This document shows, piece by piece, positions 46,564-55,282 of a stretch of DNA of 64,000 nucleotides. Position 1 is the stretch's first letter. Each line of letters opens with the position of its first letter. Made by a program: the position numbers and the translations under genes. The stretch covers positions 3,857,658 through 3,921,657 of the forward strand of contig NZ_CP028897.1 in the NCBI RefSeq assembly GCF_003072645.1, given 5' to 3'. The notes under the pieces are model-generated. The model made no database searches and was not told where the DNA came from. It worked only from the letters and a program-made list of their open reading frames with translations. The stretch is from Dongshaea marina. GTDB lineage: Bacteria > Pseudomonadota > Gammaproteobacteria > Enterobacterales > Aeromonadaceae.

Positions 46564-48945
46564 ATGTTTAAACGTTTAGAAGAGATTAGCTGTTATCTAA
46601 ATAATGATGAAGGTGTTGTTGTTTCTGAAGAGCTAAAACGCCGCACTAACCTTGAGAAGATGCCTGAGGCGTTCCGAGAGTGCTTTAATCAAGATGTGCT
46701 CCCCATTCTTAAGGCACTTCGTGACAACGCTCATACACCATACTTTACAACACGAAATGACAGTCGCCTCAAGTTCTACTTAGAGAATGGAATGTGGTTA
46801 TTTACGATAGAACCACTACAAAATTGCCAGTTCAATATAAGGTTTTCTATACGCCAGCAGATTAGAAACGAATTCTATGAGCTCAATTACTTTAAAAATT
46901 TATATGAAGCGAGAAATATAGACGATACCTACGCTCCCTATCAGTATCGCTTCACTGCCGAAGATATTGATGGAATGAGAGAGGCTTGTCAGCTATTCAA
47001 AAGCCTCCTAGCAAAGAGCTTAACAGAAGACAGAACCATTGTTACGGGTACGATCAACTCAACTCATAACTCTCCCGATGGTCTGGCGATTAACTTCAGG
47101 AAAAAAGATAAAGAACTCCTGCCTCTCAATTCAAATGATGTGCAGCCCATACAGCTGGAGCTCAATGGTAAATCCTACCAAGCCAAAATCCATCATCCTG
47201 ATAAGGGTGGTGTCTGGGTATCTCCTGTCTGCTATTTTGAAGAGGAAAAGATCACCCTATCAAGCATCCTTCTTCCTTGTGGCTTCCGAGCAAAAGATAA
47301 AATCCAGATCGCGTTTAACGGTACTCACGGCATAGTTCTAAATACCCAACAAAACAGTAATACTCAGCAAGAAGCCCAAGAGAAAAATATGAGCCATATC
47401 CCTCTCAATACCATATTGTTTGGCCCTCCCGGAACCGGCAAGACTTACCACACAACTGAGCATGCGGTGAAGATAGCTGATCCCGAATGGTTTGCTGAAC
47501 AGTCCGATCTTCTTAGCGATGATGAACTACGCAAAGCATTAAAGCATCGTTACGATGAGCTGCTTGAGCAGAAGCGCATCGTGTTTACCACCTTCCACCA
47601 AAGTTTTGCCTATGAGGATTTTATCGAGGGGATCCGCGCAACCACAGATGAAGATAGTGGTGCTCTGAAGTATGAGATCCAGGATGGGATCTTCAAGCAG
47701 CTCTGTGATAAGGCCTGCTCCAGAGATGCCATCCTCTCTGAAGAGAGTATTGATCTCAGCGGACGCCGGTTCTGGAAGATGTCACTGGGTAACACCAAGC
47801 TGGAAGATGATGATTACATTTACCAAGAGTGCCTTGAGAACAACTACGTACTTTTGGGCTGGGGTGGGAACATTGATTTCAGTGGCTGCAATAACAAGGA
47901 CTCTATCAAAGAAAAGTTCGAGCAGGAACATGGAGAAGTACACGACTTTGCCCTTGCCTCTGTCCATCGTTTCAAAAATGAAATTCAAAAGGGTGATCTA
48001 ATTGTAATATCTGATGGCAACCGTAAATTCCGGGCCATTGCTGAGATCACTGGCGAATATATGCATCAGCCAGAAGATGATAGAGATGACTATCATCAGG
48101 CTCGTAGCGTAAAATGGCTTCGCCGTTATGAGCCCAGTCAGCCAGTTGAAGCTCTATTCAACAAAAATCTAACCCAAAAAACACTATATGAGTTGAAGGG
48201 TGAAACCATCGTTCTGAAGCGGATGGCTGAGCTTCTCGCTCCAACCGGGACTACAGAGCAGGCCCTGAAGCCCCATGTCATAGTGATTGACGAGATTAAC
48301 CGCGGCAATATCTCGCGGATCTTTGGTGAGCTGATCACCCTGCTGGAACCCAGCAAGCGCAAAGGTGAGGATGAAGGACACTCAGTGACCCTACCCTACT
48401 CGAAGACTCCGTTTACTATCCCCAACAACCTCTATGTCGTTGGCACCATGAATACCGCCGATAAGTCTCTGGCCCAGCTGGATCTGGCGTTGCGGCGGCG
48501 CTTCAGCTTCATCGAGATGTTACCCAATCCGAAGCTGCTTCAAGGGATAGAGGTGTTTGGAGTCGAAATCGACGAACTACTGAGCACCATCAACCAACGG
48601 ATCGAGGTGCTGCTGGATCAGGATCATATGATTGGGCACAGCTACTTTATGCAGCTGCCATCTCTTGAATCTGAAGAGGATCGCCAGCAGGAGCTCAAAC
48701 GAATTTTCAAAGAGAATATTTTACCTCTACTACAGGAGTACTTCTTTGATGACTTTGAGCGAATCGGCTGGGTATTGAACGATCCCAAGAAGTCAGACGA
48801 ATGCCGCTTTATTACTCAGGGAGGCGATAACTCTATTGAGAAGCTATTTGGCGCCGAAGTTGCAGGACAGCTCAGTGATCGACGCTATCGCCTCAATGAG
48901 AGTGCCTTTGAAAATCCCGAAGCCTATCTGGGGATTATTGGGTAA
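46564..48945 (+). CDS. McrB-type GTPase with an EVE-like domain inserted in the AAA+ motor
   Basis: A 793-residue protein. The AAA+ motor has Walker A GPPGTGKT (287-294), Walker B VIDEINRGN (Asp576/Glu577), the McrB signature MNTADKS (629-635, sensor Asn630) and arginine-finger region ALRRRFSF (about 645-652). McrB hydrolyses GTP to translocate DNA and drive the McrC nuclease. Between Walker A and Walker B lies an extra stretch of about 125 residues (400-525: FWKMSLG, YVLLGWGG, GDLIVISDGNRKFRAIAEITGEY, WLRRYEP) that looks like an EVE/PUA-like modified-base reader. The N-terminal 270 residues, normally the methyl-DNA reader, are not recognised. It overlaps mcrC by one base. No damage seen. Confidence 0.88.
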   Translation: MFKRLEEISCYLNNDEGVVVSEELKRRTNLEKMPEAFRECFNQDVLPILKALRDNAHTPYFTTRNDSRLKFYLENGMWLFTIEPLQNCQFNIRFSIRQQIRNEFYELNYFKNLYEARNIDDTYAPYQYRFTAEDIDGMREACQLFKSLLAKSLTEDRTIVTGTINSTHNSPDGLAINFRKKDKELLPLNSNDVQPIQLELNGKSYQAKIHHPDKGGVWVSPVCYFEEEKITLSSILLPCGFRAKDKIQIAFNGTHGIVLNTQQNSNTQQEAQEKNMSHIPLNTILFGPPGTGKTYHTTEHAVKIADPEWFAEQSDLLSDDELRKALKHRYDELLEQKRIVFTTFHQSFAYEDFIEGIRATTDEDSGALKYEIQDGIFKQLCDKACSRDAILSEESIDLSGRRFWKMSLGNTKLEDDDYIYQECLENNYVLLGWGGNIDFSGCNNKDSIKEKFEQEHGEVHDFALASVHRFKNEIQKGDLIVISDGNRKFRAIAEITGEYMHQPEDDRDDYHQARSVKWLRRYEPSQPVEALFNKNLTQKTLYELKGETIVLKRMAELLAPTGTTEQALKPHVIVIDEINRGNISRIFGELITLLEPSKRKGEDEGHSVTLPYSKTPFTIPNNLYVVGTMNTADKSLAQLDLALRRRFSFIEMLPNPKLLQGIEVFGVEIDELLSTINQRIEVLLDQDHMIGHSYFMQLPSLESEEDRQQELKRIFKENILPLLQEYFFDDFERIGWVLNDPKKSDECRFITQGGDNSIEKLFGAEVAGQLSDRRYRLNESAFENPEAYLGIIG

Positions 48946-50261
48946 TGCCTGACATCATCCAAATACGCGAGTATGCTTCGATCACCTGCGATCAGAGTCA
49001 AACTCGAAGCCTCAACCTGGGAGTGGTCTCTCCGGCAACCTTTAACTGGTTGCTTGAGCTACAGGCTCGCTGGAAGGGACGAGCTCAGCTCTTAGAGATT
49101 GAGGGTAAACAGAGGCTTAAGATCTGTAGTTATGTTGGTTTTTTGCGAAGCCCGACGGGTGAAGAGATCGAGATCCTGCCTAAAACACAGCAGCATGAGT
49201 TTTCAGATCCCGGGGAGCTCGATGGCTGCCGGGGGCTGCTGTTCAATATGCTGTTGGTGGCGATGCACCTTAAGCCTCGGGAAGCAGAGTCCGCTCAGCT
49301 ACGCCGAACAGACGCACCTGTGCATGAGTGGGTGATTCAGTGCTTTTTGGCTGAACTTAAGCAGCTGATTAACCGAGGGCTACGCTTTGACTACCAGGCT
49401 GTAGAAGAGGAGAGCCGCTTTATCCGGGGGCAGATCAATCTTGCCCGTCAGAGCCGACAAACACCGGATCGGGCAACCTGGTTTCATATCCAGCACAACA
49501 TCTATAGTCCACAGCGCCGGGAAAATCGGCTCCTGAAAACGGCTTTGGATTATGCTCTCAAACTAACCAAGAGTTCAGATAACTGGCGCCTGGCCAATGA
49601 ACTGGCACACCAGCTCATCACCATTGAAGCCTATCAGCAACCTATGCAGGAGTTACCTCGCTGGCAAAGTAGTAAGCTGATGAAAGGCTATGACGCGATC
49701 AAACCCTGGTGTGAACTGATTCTGGAACAACTCAATCCCAGCTTTCAACAGGGGCAGCATGAAGGTGTAGCGTTGCTATTTGCGATGGAGAGACTGTTTG
49801 AAGAGTATGTTTCCCACTGTCTACGAGGTTCGCTGCATAGCAGTGCTCGCCTGAAGACTCAGGCGGCCAGCAAGTATCTTCTGAGGCATCAGCCAAGAGA
49901 AACAGAGCAAGTGAGTAACTGGTTCCAACTCAAGCCAGATCTGTTATTAGAGACCAAACAGCAGTGCTCCGTGCTGGATACCAAGTGGAAGCTCCTTAAC
50001 GACATGCACAACACCTCTGAGCACAAATATGGGATCAAGCAATCCGATATCTATCAGCTCTATGCCTATGGCCACAAGTACATGCAAGGCCAGGGAGATA
50101 TGATGCTGATCTACCCGAGACACAGTGCATTCGATGAGCCTCTCCCGGTGTTTAGCTTTGATGAAAGACTCCACCTGTGGGCTGTTCCTTTTGATCTTAA
50201 AACTCAACAGCTGGTGCCTGGCGAATGGCAACAGGCATTCTCACAGATGCTTATCCAGTAA
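48945..50261 (+). CDS. mcrC: McrC-family nuclease subunit of a type IV restriction system
   Basis: A 438-residue McrC protein. The N-terminal part (about 1-110) is the McrB-contacting domain (CSYVGFLRSPTGEEIEILPKT), and the C-terminal part a PD-(D/E)xK nuclease: KPDLLLE (Asp332) and VLDTKWK (Asp345, Lys347), with a further Tyr-rich helix SDIYQLYAYGHKYM. McrC binds the McrB ring, stimulates GTP hydrolysis and cuts DNA between modified sites. The ATG overlaps the mcrB stop by one base (TAATG), the usual coupling. It is followed 37 bp later by the GIY-YIG gene. Confidence 0.92.
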   Translation: MPDIIQIREYASITCDQSQTRSLNLGVVSPATFNWLLELQARWKGRAQLLEIEGKQRLKICSYVGFLRSPTGEEIEILPKTQQHEFSDPGELDGCRGLLFNMLLVAMHLKPREAESAQLRRTDAPVHEWVIQCFLAELKQLINRGLRFDYQAVEEESRFIRGQINLARQSRQTPDRATWFHIQHNIYSPQRRENRLLKTALDYALKLTKSSDNWRLANELAHQLITIEAYQQPMQELPRWQSSKLMKGYDAIKPWCELILEQLNPSFQQGQHEGVALLFAMERLFEEYVSHCLRGSLHSSARLKTQAASKYLLRHQPRETEQVSNWFQLKPDLLLETKQQCSVLDTKWKLLNDMHNTSEHKYGIKQSDIYQLYAYGHKYMQGQGDMMLIYPRHSAFDEPLPVFSFDERLHLWAVPFDLKTQQLVPGEWQQAFSQMLIQ

Positions 50262-50298
50262 TGCATAAGCCCACATAACCAGATAAATAGAGAATAAT

Positions 50299-51006
50299 AT
50301 GCTGAATAAAATTACTCAGATTGGCTTTAGAAAAGTCGGAGAGTGGTACCTTGATAACCAAAAGCCTCAATTGAATATTCATGAAGAGGCAGAATCATCA
50401 AACATCTTGTATAGCTTCGTTGTCGATGGGATCCCAAAATATATAGGGAAGACAACTCAGCCTCTCAAAAAGCGTATGTATGGTTACCTCAATCCGGGAG
50501 CGACACAGAGCACCAATATTCGCAACCATCAGAACATTCTGGATGCATTGACAACAAACTCCTCTATCGAGCTGTATGTACTCCCTGATCATGGGCTACT
50601 CCATTTTGGAGAGTTTCACCTCAATCTGGCAGCAGGATTGGAGGACTCTCTCATCGCTAAGCTCTCTCCAGCCTGGAATGGCGGAGAGCCAACAGAAACA
50701 ATTAAGATCCAACTTGGCGATACCTACTACAACAAAGGATTCTTTAATATCCCTGTCGCATATCAGGAGCAATTTGGTGCTGATGGTGAAGAGATTGAGA
50801 TATACCTTGGCTATTCAAAGACACGGGTTAAGGGCTATATAAACCGCACTGCGAATACCAATGAAACCCCAAGAATCATGGGTGGCAAAGAGATGACAAG
50901 CTGGTTGAATAACCACTTTGAGCAGGGTGACGTTATTTATATCGCGATAAAATCAAGTCATGCAATTCTGATCCGCAATAACAGTTCTCAGCTTCAGCCA
51001 GCGTAG
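50299..51006 (+). CDS. GIY-YIG family nuclease, third gene of the mcrBC operon
   Basis: A 235-residue protein. Residues about 36-127 have the GIY-YIG layout: LYSFVVDG (Tyr38) ... KYIGKT (Tyr48-Gly50), a basic helix LKKRMYGY (Arg59) and a Glu in GLEDSLIAKLSPAWN (Glu115), which should bind the metal. The first motif is LYS rather than GIY. The remaining 105 residues are not recognised and may bind DNA. GIY-YIG nucleases include restriction enzymes and homing nucleases. It follows mcrC on the same strand and ends at a terminator, so it is part of the operon. It could be an accessory cutter of the type IV system. Confidence 0.78.
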   Translation: MLNKITQIGFRKVGEWYLDNQKPQLNIHEEAESSNILYSFVVDGIPKYIGKTTQPLKKRMYGYLNPGATQSTNIRNHQNILDALTTNSSIELYVLPDHGLLHFGEFHLNLAAGLEDSLIAKLSPAWNGGEPTETIKIQLGDTYYNKGFFNIPVAYQEQFGADGEEIEIYLGYSKTRVKGYINRTANTNETPRIMGGKEMTSWLNNHFEQGDVIYIAIKSSHAILIRNNSSQLQPA

Positions 51007-51087
51007 CTCGAGGGTATTTGGATGATCCAGCTTCCAGGTTGTGAAGATATTCATACTGCTCCCTGATGGAGCTGCACTCAGCAAGGT

Positions 51088-51108
51088 GGCCAAATCCTTG
51101 GCCTCTTT
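51088..51108 (+). terminator. Terminator of the mcrBC/GIY-YIG operon
   Basis: GGCCAA-atcc-TTGGCC followed by TCTTT, 82 bp after the GIY-YIG stop and just before the convergent barrel gene. Confidence 0.55.
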
Positions 51109-51113
51109 AGCGA

Positions 51114-51830
51114 TTAGAACTTAAACCGCACTCCCGCCAGGTAACTGGTGACCTTTCCGGTGGCATCAGAGTTGATCTCGCGCTGTGAGTTCACCAGATC
51201 ATCTTTGCCGAAGTAGTGGTTCACAGTGAGGTTGAAGGCGATGTTCTGAGTCAGGTTATAGCCCACACCAAAGCCTGCCATTGGTACCCAGCTGTTATTG
51301 GTGTCGGACCACCCGGTTGATTCATGCTTTAACTTGGCATACTGATAGGAAGCACCGCCCTTAAAGAAGATGTCCCAGCTTTTGCTTGCATGGAACATGG
51401 CAACCATCGCTAGATCGATGGAGCGGTTGTTGAGATCATAGCCTTGGGCCTTGAGCTCATCGAGCTGGTTATAGGCAGCTTCACCGCCCAGCCCAAAGTC
51501 CGCATTCAGATTATGAATAAAACCGGCTGCCGCTGAATAGGCCAGGTGACTCCGGTCACTGGAGACGCCCAAAGCTTGCAGGCCATCATCAATATCTGTG
51601 ATCAGGCTATTTTCTCCATAACCTGCCGACAAATTAATATAGGCATAGTCTTTAGCAGAAAAATCCATCGACTCATAGTGTGCAGGAGCGAGATGGCTCT
51701 CGGTCGAACTCAGCTGATTATTAAGATTTACCTGAGGTAATCCGGCAGTGGTTAGATTGTCGGTATTTGCCAATGCACTCTGGGCAGCCATTGCAGAGAC
51801 AATGGCTAAGCTAATCATAGTTTTTTTCAT
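51114..51830 (-). CDS. Outer-membrane beta-barrel protein, OmpA/OmpW-like size
   Basis: A 238-residue protein with a signal peptide (MKKTMISLAIVSAMAAQSALA). The rest alternates hydrophobic and polar residues in strand-like blocks (YAYINLSAGYGE, SYLAGVRFKF) and ends in the Phe required for outer-membrane insertion (RFKF). An eight-stranded barrel of the OmpA-like or AcfA-like kind is likely. Function unknown. It heads a stretch of leftward envelope genes (51.1-53.9 kb). Confidence 0.75.
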   Translation of the reverse strand: MKKTMISLAIVSAMAAQSALANTDNLTTAGLPQVNLNNQLSSTESHLAPAHYESMDFSAKDYAYINLSAGYGENSLITDIDDGLQALGVSSDRSHLAYSAAAGFIHNLNADFGLGGEAAYNQLDELKAQGYDLNNRSIDLAMVAMFHASKSWDIFFKGGASYQYAKLKHESTGWSDTNNSWVPMAGFGVGYNLTQNIAFNLTVNHYFGKDDLVNSQREINSDATGKVTSYLAGVRFKF

Positions 51831-51958
51831 TCGGGTTCCAATATAAACCGTTTAATCAAAAGACACATAAAGCATGGCAACTGGAAAGTCAGTTGCCGGA
51901 AAATAGGAAGTGACAAATATAAGTTCAGTGATCGCAGGTAAACAAATTTTTACAATAA

Positions 51959-52807
51959 TCACTTAGGCTGCTGAACGGTCATCGTTACTTTCTGAACTGT
52001 TTTCATCTTGCTGGCAGGCTTAGGTTCTGCTGATTTTTCATTCTTTTCATTTACAGCTTTAATTATCATATTTGGTGAAACTTTTACCGGATAGTGCCAA
52101 TTTTTGTAGCCGTCACGGACAACCTTAACATCAATCGTCACACCGTCTTTAAATGACCCAAAGCCATTACCCGTGGATACATAGGATCCATTCACTAAAA
52201 CCATCGCATCAGGGGCAACCTGGAAAGTCACTTTGTCCATCTTAACTTCGGCCTTAGGCTTCACCGCACCAATCTTGTACTGGAATGTCTCATCACCAAC
52301 CAGCTTTCCAGCGGCCTTACGCACCAGAGCCGTCCAGTAGCTTGAACTACCGCTTGCATAGGTATGGGTCACATCAAAGTTCTTTGAATATACCAGAGTA
52401 CCTTTTGACACATCGAGCATTTTTATTTGAAGCTCCAGCTCTAAGTTAGCTTTATGCTCTGTAAAATTACTAAAGTGTACCGAACGATCAGTTGCTCTTG
52501 CATAGGTTATCTTTGGGATGACCAAGAACTTAGCACCAGCCATCTCCCCTGCACTTTGCATGCTTTCCTGTGATACCTTGCCCGTATGCTGGAATGCAAA
52601 TTCCTGATCGATTTCATGCTGATTGTTACGATCAGCCAGAGTAATGTTTGGCAGGTTAACCAGATTCGACTCAAGTATCGAAACAATCGATGCAGGATTA
52701 ATCTTAGCCTGAGTTAAATTCTCTGGCTGCTTAATAGCAATGGTTGTTGCTTTCGCAGATCCTATACCAGCTAGAACCAGCATCATAGTGAATATTGTTC
52801 TTTTCAT
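51959..52807 (-). CDS. Secreted CsgG-like protein with a PEGA-like C-terminal region
   Basis: A 282-residue exported protein (signal MKRTIFTMMLVLAGIGSAKA). The middle resembles CsgG/curli-assembly-type lipid-free domains: NLPNITLADRNNQHEIDQEFAFQHTGKVS, MAGAKFLVIPKITYA and LVYSKNFDVTHTY. The C-terminal part (about 190-250: VLVNGSYVSTGNGFGSFKDGVTIDVKVVRDGYKNW in part) resembles a PEGA-type repeat. It has no lipobox Cys. A role in envelope assembly is guessed. The frame extends to 52846, but ATG at 52807 starts the signal peptide. Confidence 0.65.
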   Translation of the reverse strand: MKRTIFTMMLVLAGIGSAKATTIAIKQPENLTQAKINPASIVSILESNLVNLPNITLADRNNQHEIDQEFAFQHTGKVSQESMQSAGEMAGAKFLVIPKITYARATDRSVHFSNFTEHKANLELELQIKMLDVSKGTLVYSKNFDVTHTYASGSSSYWTALVRKAAGKLVGDETFQYKIGAVKPKAEVKMDKVTFQVAPDAMVLVNGSYVSTGNGFGSFKDGVTIDVKVVRDGYKNWHYPVKVSPNMIIKAVNEKNEKSAEPKPASKMKTVQKVTMTVQQPK

Positions 52808-53075
52808 ATACATCTCTCGCTTAATTTTGAAATGAAGTTTTACCAAAAATTCAGTATTTATCTAACATTCGCACTTGATTTAAAAACCCATGCTTTTTCT
52901 CTACGAGACTTGCAGAAAAATATTGATATCCTTTGGGTCTGAGAATGACTCACAGATAATATTTTTGCGAACGGCATTCATGTTTGTAATTAATGCTTGT
53001 CGTAAGATTTGCTTTGATATCTACTACATACCTATACACCCAGCAACTCTGAAATCACTTATAAATTTTTATTTA

Positions 53076-53561
53076 TTAGCTTTTCATTGGCTTGTTATTG
53101 TAGTCAATACGAACAGTAGCTTTACCGTCCTTATGATAAGTGGTTATCTTGTCAGCCTTTCCGCTCTTAAACCACTTAGGGTTACCCATCTCCGTAAACA
53201 GCTTTGTATAGCCATCTGTATCACGGTACTTTAGCCTAACTCCATCACTCTTATGCAGAGCCCCAGCAATACCGCCAACAGCTGCACCGGCACCAGCTCC
53301 AACCATCACCGCAACGTGATTATCACCAATCAGAGAACCAAGCCCCCCACCAATAAGAGCACCAATTCCTGCATCACCTTTGGTTCCTGTGTCATTTTTA
53401 ATTTCGACCTTTTTTACCGACAAGATACGCACTGTTTGAATGCGAGATGTTGCATTCAGATCTGACATATTTACCTCGTCCGGATTCATCGTTTGAGCGC
53501 ATCCAGTCAGGCCAAGCGCAGCAATAAGCCCACCAGTAATAACGGTGTTTTTAAACAGCAT
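53076..53561 (-). CDS. Lipoprotein with glycine-zipper domain
   Basis: A 161-residue lipoprotein: signal with lipobox LGLTGC (Cys about 21), then a glycine zipper (IGALIGGGLGSLIGDN...GAGAGAAVGGIAGAL, about 68-105) as in SlyB/17-kDa-antigen proteins, and a basic C-terminal part. These are outer-membrane lipoproteins whose zipper inserts into the membrane. The ATG at 53561 has only a weak ribosome site. It is part of the leftward envelope cluster. Confidence 0.8.
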   Translation of the reverse strand: MLFKNTVITGGLIAALGLTGCAQTMNPDEVNMSDLNATSRIQTVRILSVKKVEIKNDTGTKGDAGIGALIGGGLGSLIGDNHVAVMVGAGAGAAVGGIAGALHKSDGVRLKYRDTDGYTKLFTEMGNPKWFKSGKADKITTYHKDGKATVRIDYNNKPMKS

Positions 53562-53633
53562 GATAAGTTCCTTAGTAAAACTACTTTGCCACTATAAATG
53601 AAAGTGTATAAAAAATAATTGTAAACTCTAGTA

Positions 53634-53903
53634 TTATATTCCAGCTTTCTTGCAGGATGCTACTTTAGTTGTTACCCAGGTAAGAGTAAGTTTCTGATCA
53701 TTAACAGAGCTATAATAATTAGCTATTTTATCAGACAATTTACACATATCTGAGTAATTATTATCTTTCTTCGCAGAAACAAAAGCCGTGATATTAAGCT
53801 TATTCTTTGCTTCCGGTGACATAATTGAGCTAAGACCAAACGCATTCGCATAGCCAGCAGTAAATATTAATGCAGCAGATATTGCGAAGATTACTTTTTT
53901 CAT
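53634..53903 (-). CDS. Small secreted protein of unknown function
   Basis: An 89-residue protein with a signal peptide (MKKVIFAISAALIFTAGYANA). The mature part is about 68 residues with two Cys (MCKLSDK, VASCKKAGI) and could form one disulfide. Not recognised. It sits just upstream of the glycine-zipper lipoprotein on the same strand. Confidence 0.6.
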   Translation of the reverse strand: MKKVIFAISAALIFTAGYANAFGLSSIMSPEAKNKLNITAFVSAKKDNNYSDMCKLSDKIANYYSSVNDQKLTLTWVTTKVASCKKAGI

Positions 53904-54327
53904 TTCAAATACCTAATTTAATTCTATGGGATATAATACCCGACTTTAACCCTTACCAATTCCCATAACTTCTCCTGAAATAGCGATATCTGAGTTGTTA
54001 CAACTCAGATTTAAGCCACCTATATAAAAACTTTCCCTGAACTCTGGGAGCTATGAGGATTACCATAAAATACCGATGTTAAATGTCCCTGCCAGTACTC
54101 TGAATACATGCTGCATAATCAAGCAACATAGAGTGTGCCTACCCGAGCCAGGCAATAGCAGACGATGGTGATTTTATCAGCGTGCAGATAGTAATACTCT
54201 CGGTCATTTGCCCTATTTCCATGCGTAAAGTATGGAAAAGCGAGCACATGTTATGTAGGCTATGACGTCATGTCTATACTGTTTACATACACATGTCCTC
54301 TATTCAATCAGACTCAGGAGAGTCATT
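53904..54327. other. Intergenic region upstream of the second WYL gene
   Basis: 424 bp with no supported gene. Near its right end is a possible promoter, TTATGT (54251-54256), 18 bp, TATACT (54275-54280), with the 10-bp palindrome ATGACGTCAT (54262-54271) inside the spacer. This is the same arrangement as at the helicase operon promoter but with a different operator sequence. Confidence 0.5.
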
Positions 54328-55182
54328 ATGAACTGGCCGCTTCGCTGGGATCTGCTGCTGCGCTACCGCTTTATTGAGATTGTCGCCCTGTGGGAGGGAC
54401 GACTAACCACCAATCACCTAATCAAGAGCTTTGGTATCGGTCGCCAGCAAGCATCCAAAGATATCAACACCTATATAAAGGAGCATGTTCCGGATAATCT
54501 GGTTTATGACAAGAGCCTTAAGGGATATACACCCACCCCGGGCTTTACCCCCAAGTTCACCACGGGTACGGCAGATGAATACCTGCACCTTTTGAGTCGC
54601 AATACAGATATTCGCAACACCTTTAGCGGTTTGGATCTGGGTCTGAACTGCTGTGAGGCATTGCAAATCCCGCTCCGCAATATCGAGCCCACCATCTTGC
54701 GTCCGCTGGTTCAGGCGGCCCGCAACCAAAAACGAGTCGAGTTAGACTACATATCGATGCATAGCCCGGAGGTCGAAACCCGGGTGATCGCCCCTCATAC
54801 CCTGGTCTGTACCCCGCTACGCTGGCATTTGCGGGCCTATTGCGAGAAGAATCGTGACTACCGGGATTTCGTGCTGAGCCGCTTTCGCGGTGAGCCGGAT
54901 ATCATGGATGCCTCACCAAACCCCATGGCCGAGGATCAGCGCTGGATGACAGAGATCAGCATCATCTTGGAGCCGGACTCTAGACTTAATCCCGCTCAGC
55001 GGGCGATCATTGAGCATGATTACGGAATGCGAGACGGAAAGCTTGAGATCGCCACCCGGGGCGCCCTGGTTGGCTATACCCTACCGGCTTTGAATATCGA
55101 CCCACACAAATGTGAGCAGCAACCCGAAGCCCAGCAGATCCAGATCGCGAACCGAAAAGCCCTTGAGCCTTATCTGTTCTAA
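54328..55182 (+). CDS. Second WYL-domain regulator, orphan
   Basis: A 284-residue regulator with the same layout as the WYL gene at 45431: winged helix (about 10-60: FIEIVALWEGRLTTNHLIKSFGIGRQQASKDINTYI), WYL domain (about 132-200: VELDYISMHSPEVETRVIAPHTLV, WHLRAYCEKNRDYRDFVLSRF) and the GMRDGKLEIATRG C-terminal block. The frame is open to 54262, but ATG at 54328 has CAGGAG upstream. Unlike its relative it has no defence genes beside it; the next genes are small and unrelated. Its own operon partner may have been lost. Confidence 0.85.
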   Translation: MNWPLRWDLLLRYRFIEIVALWEGRLTTNHLIKSFGIGRQQASKDINTYIKEHVPDNLVYDKSLKGYTPTPGFTPKFTTGTADEYLHLLSRNTDIRNTFSGLDLGLNCCEALQIPLRNIEPTILRPLVQAARNQKRVELDYISMHSPEVETRVIAPHTLVCTPLRWHLRAYCEKNRDYRDFVLSRFRGEPDIMDASPNPMAEDQRWMTEISIILEPDSRLNPAQRAIIEHDYGMRDGKLEIATRGALVGYTLPALNIDPHKCEQQPEAQQIQIANRKALEPYLF

Positions 55183-55192
55183 GCGCTCAGCA

Positions 55193-55230
55193 GATTCTAT
55201 TGAGGCTGGATCTCCAGCCTCAATAGAATC
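55193..55230. terminator. Perfect 18-bp inverted repeat after the second WYL gene
   Basis: GATTCTATTGAGGCTGGA and its exact complement separated by TC, 10 bp after the stop. No T run follows, but the stem is strong and lies between convergent genes. Confidence 0.6.
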
Positions 55231-55240
55231 CCCCTGGTAT

Positions 55241-55282
55241 CAGCTTGGTCGTGGTCAACTAAGTGTGGCCACGACCAAGCTG
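55241..55282. terminator. Perfect 14-bp inverted repeat
   Basis: CAGCTTGGTCGTGG and CCACGACCAAGCTG with a 14-nt loop. It overlaps the 3' end of the leftward gene ending at 55259, and follows the previous hairpin by 10 bp. Confidence 0.5.
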
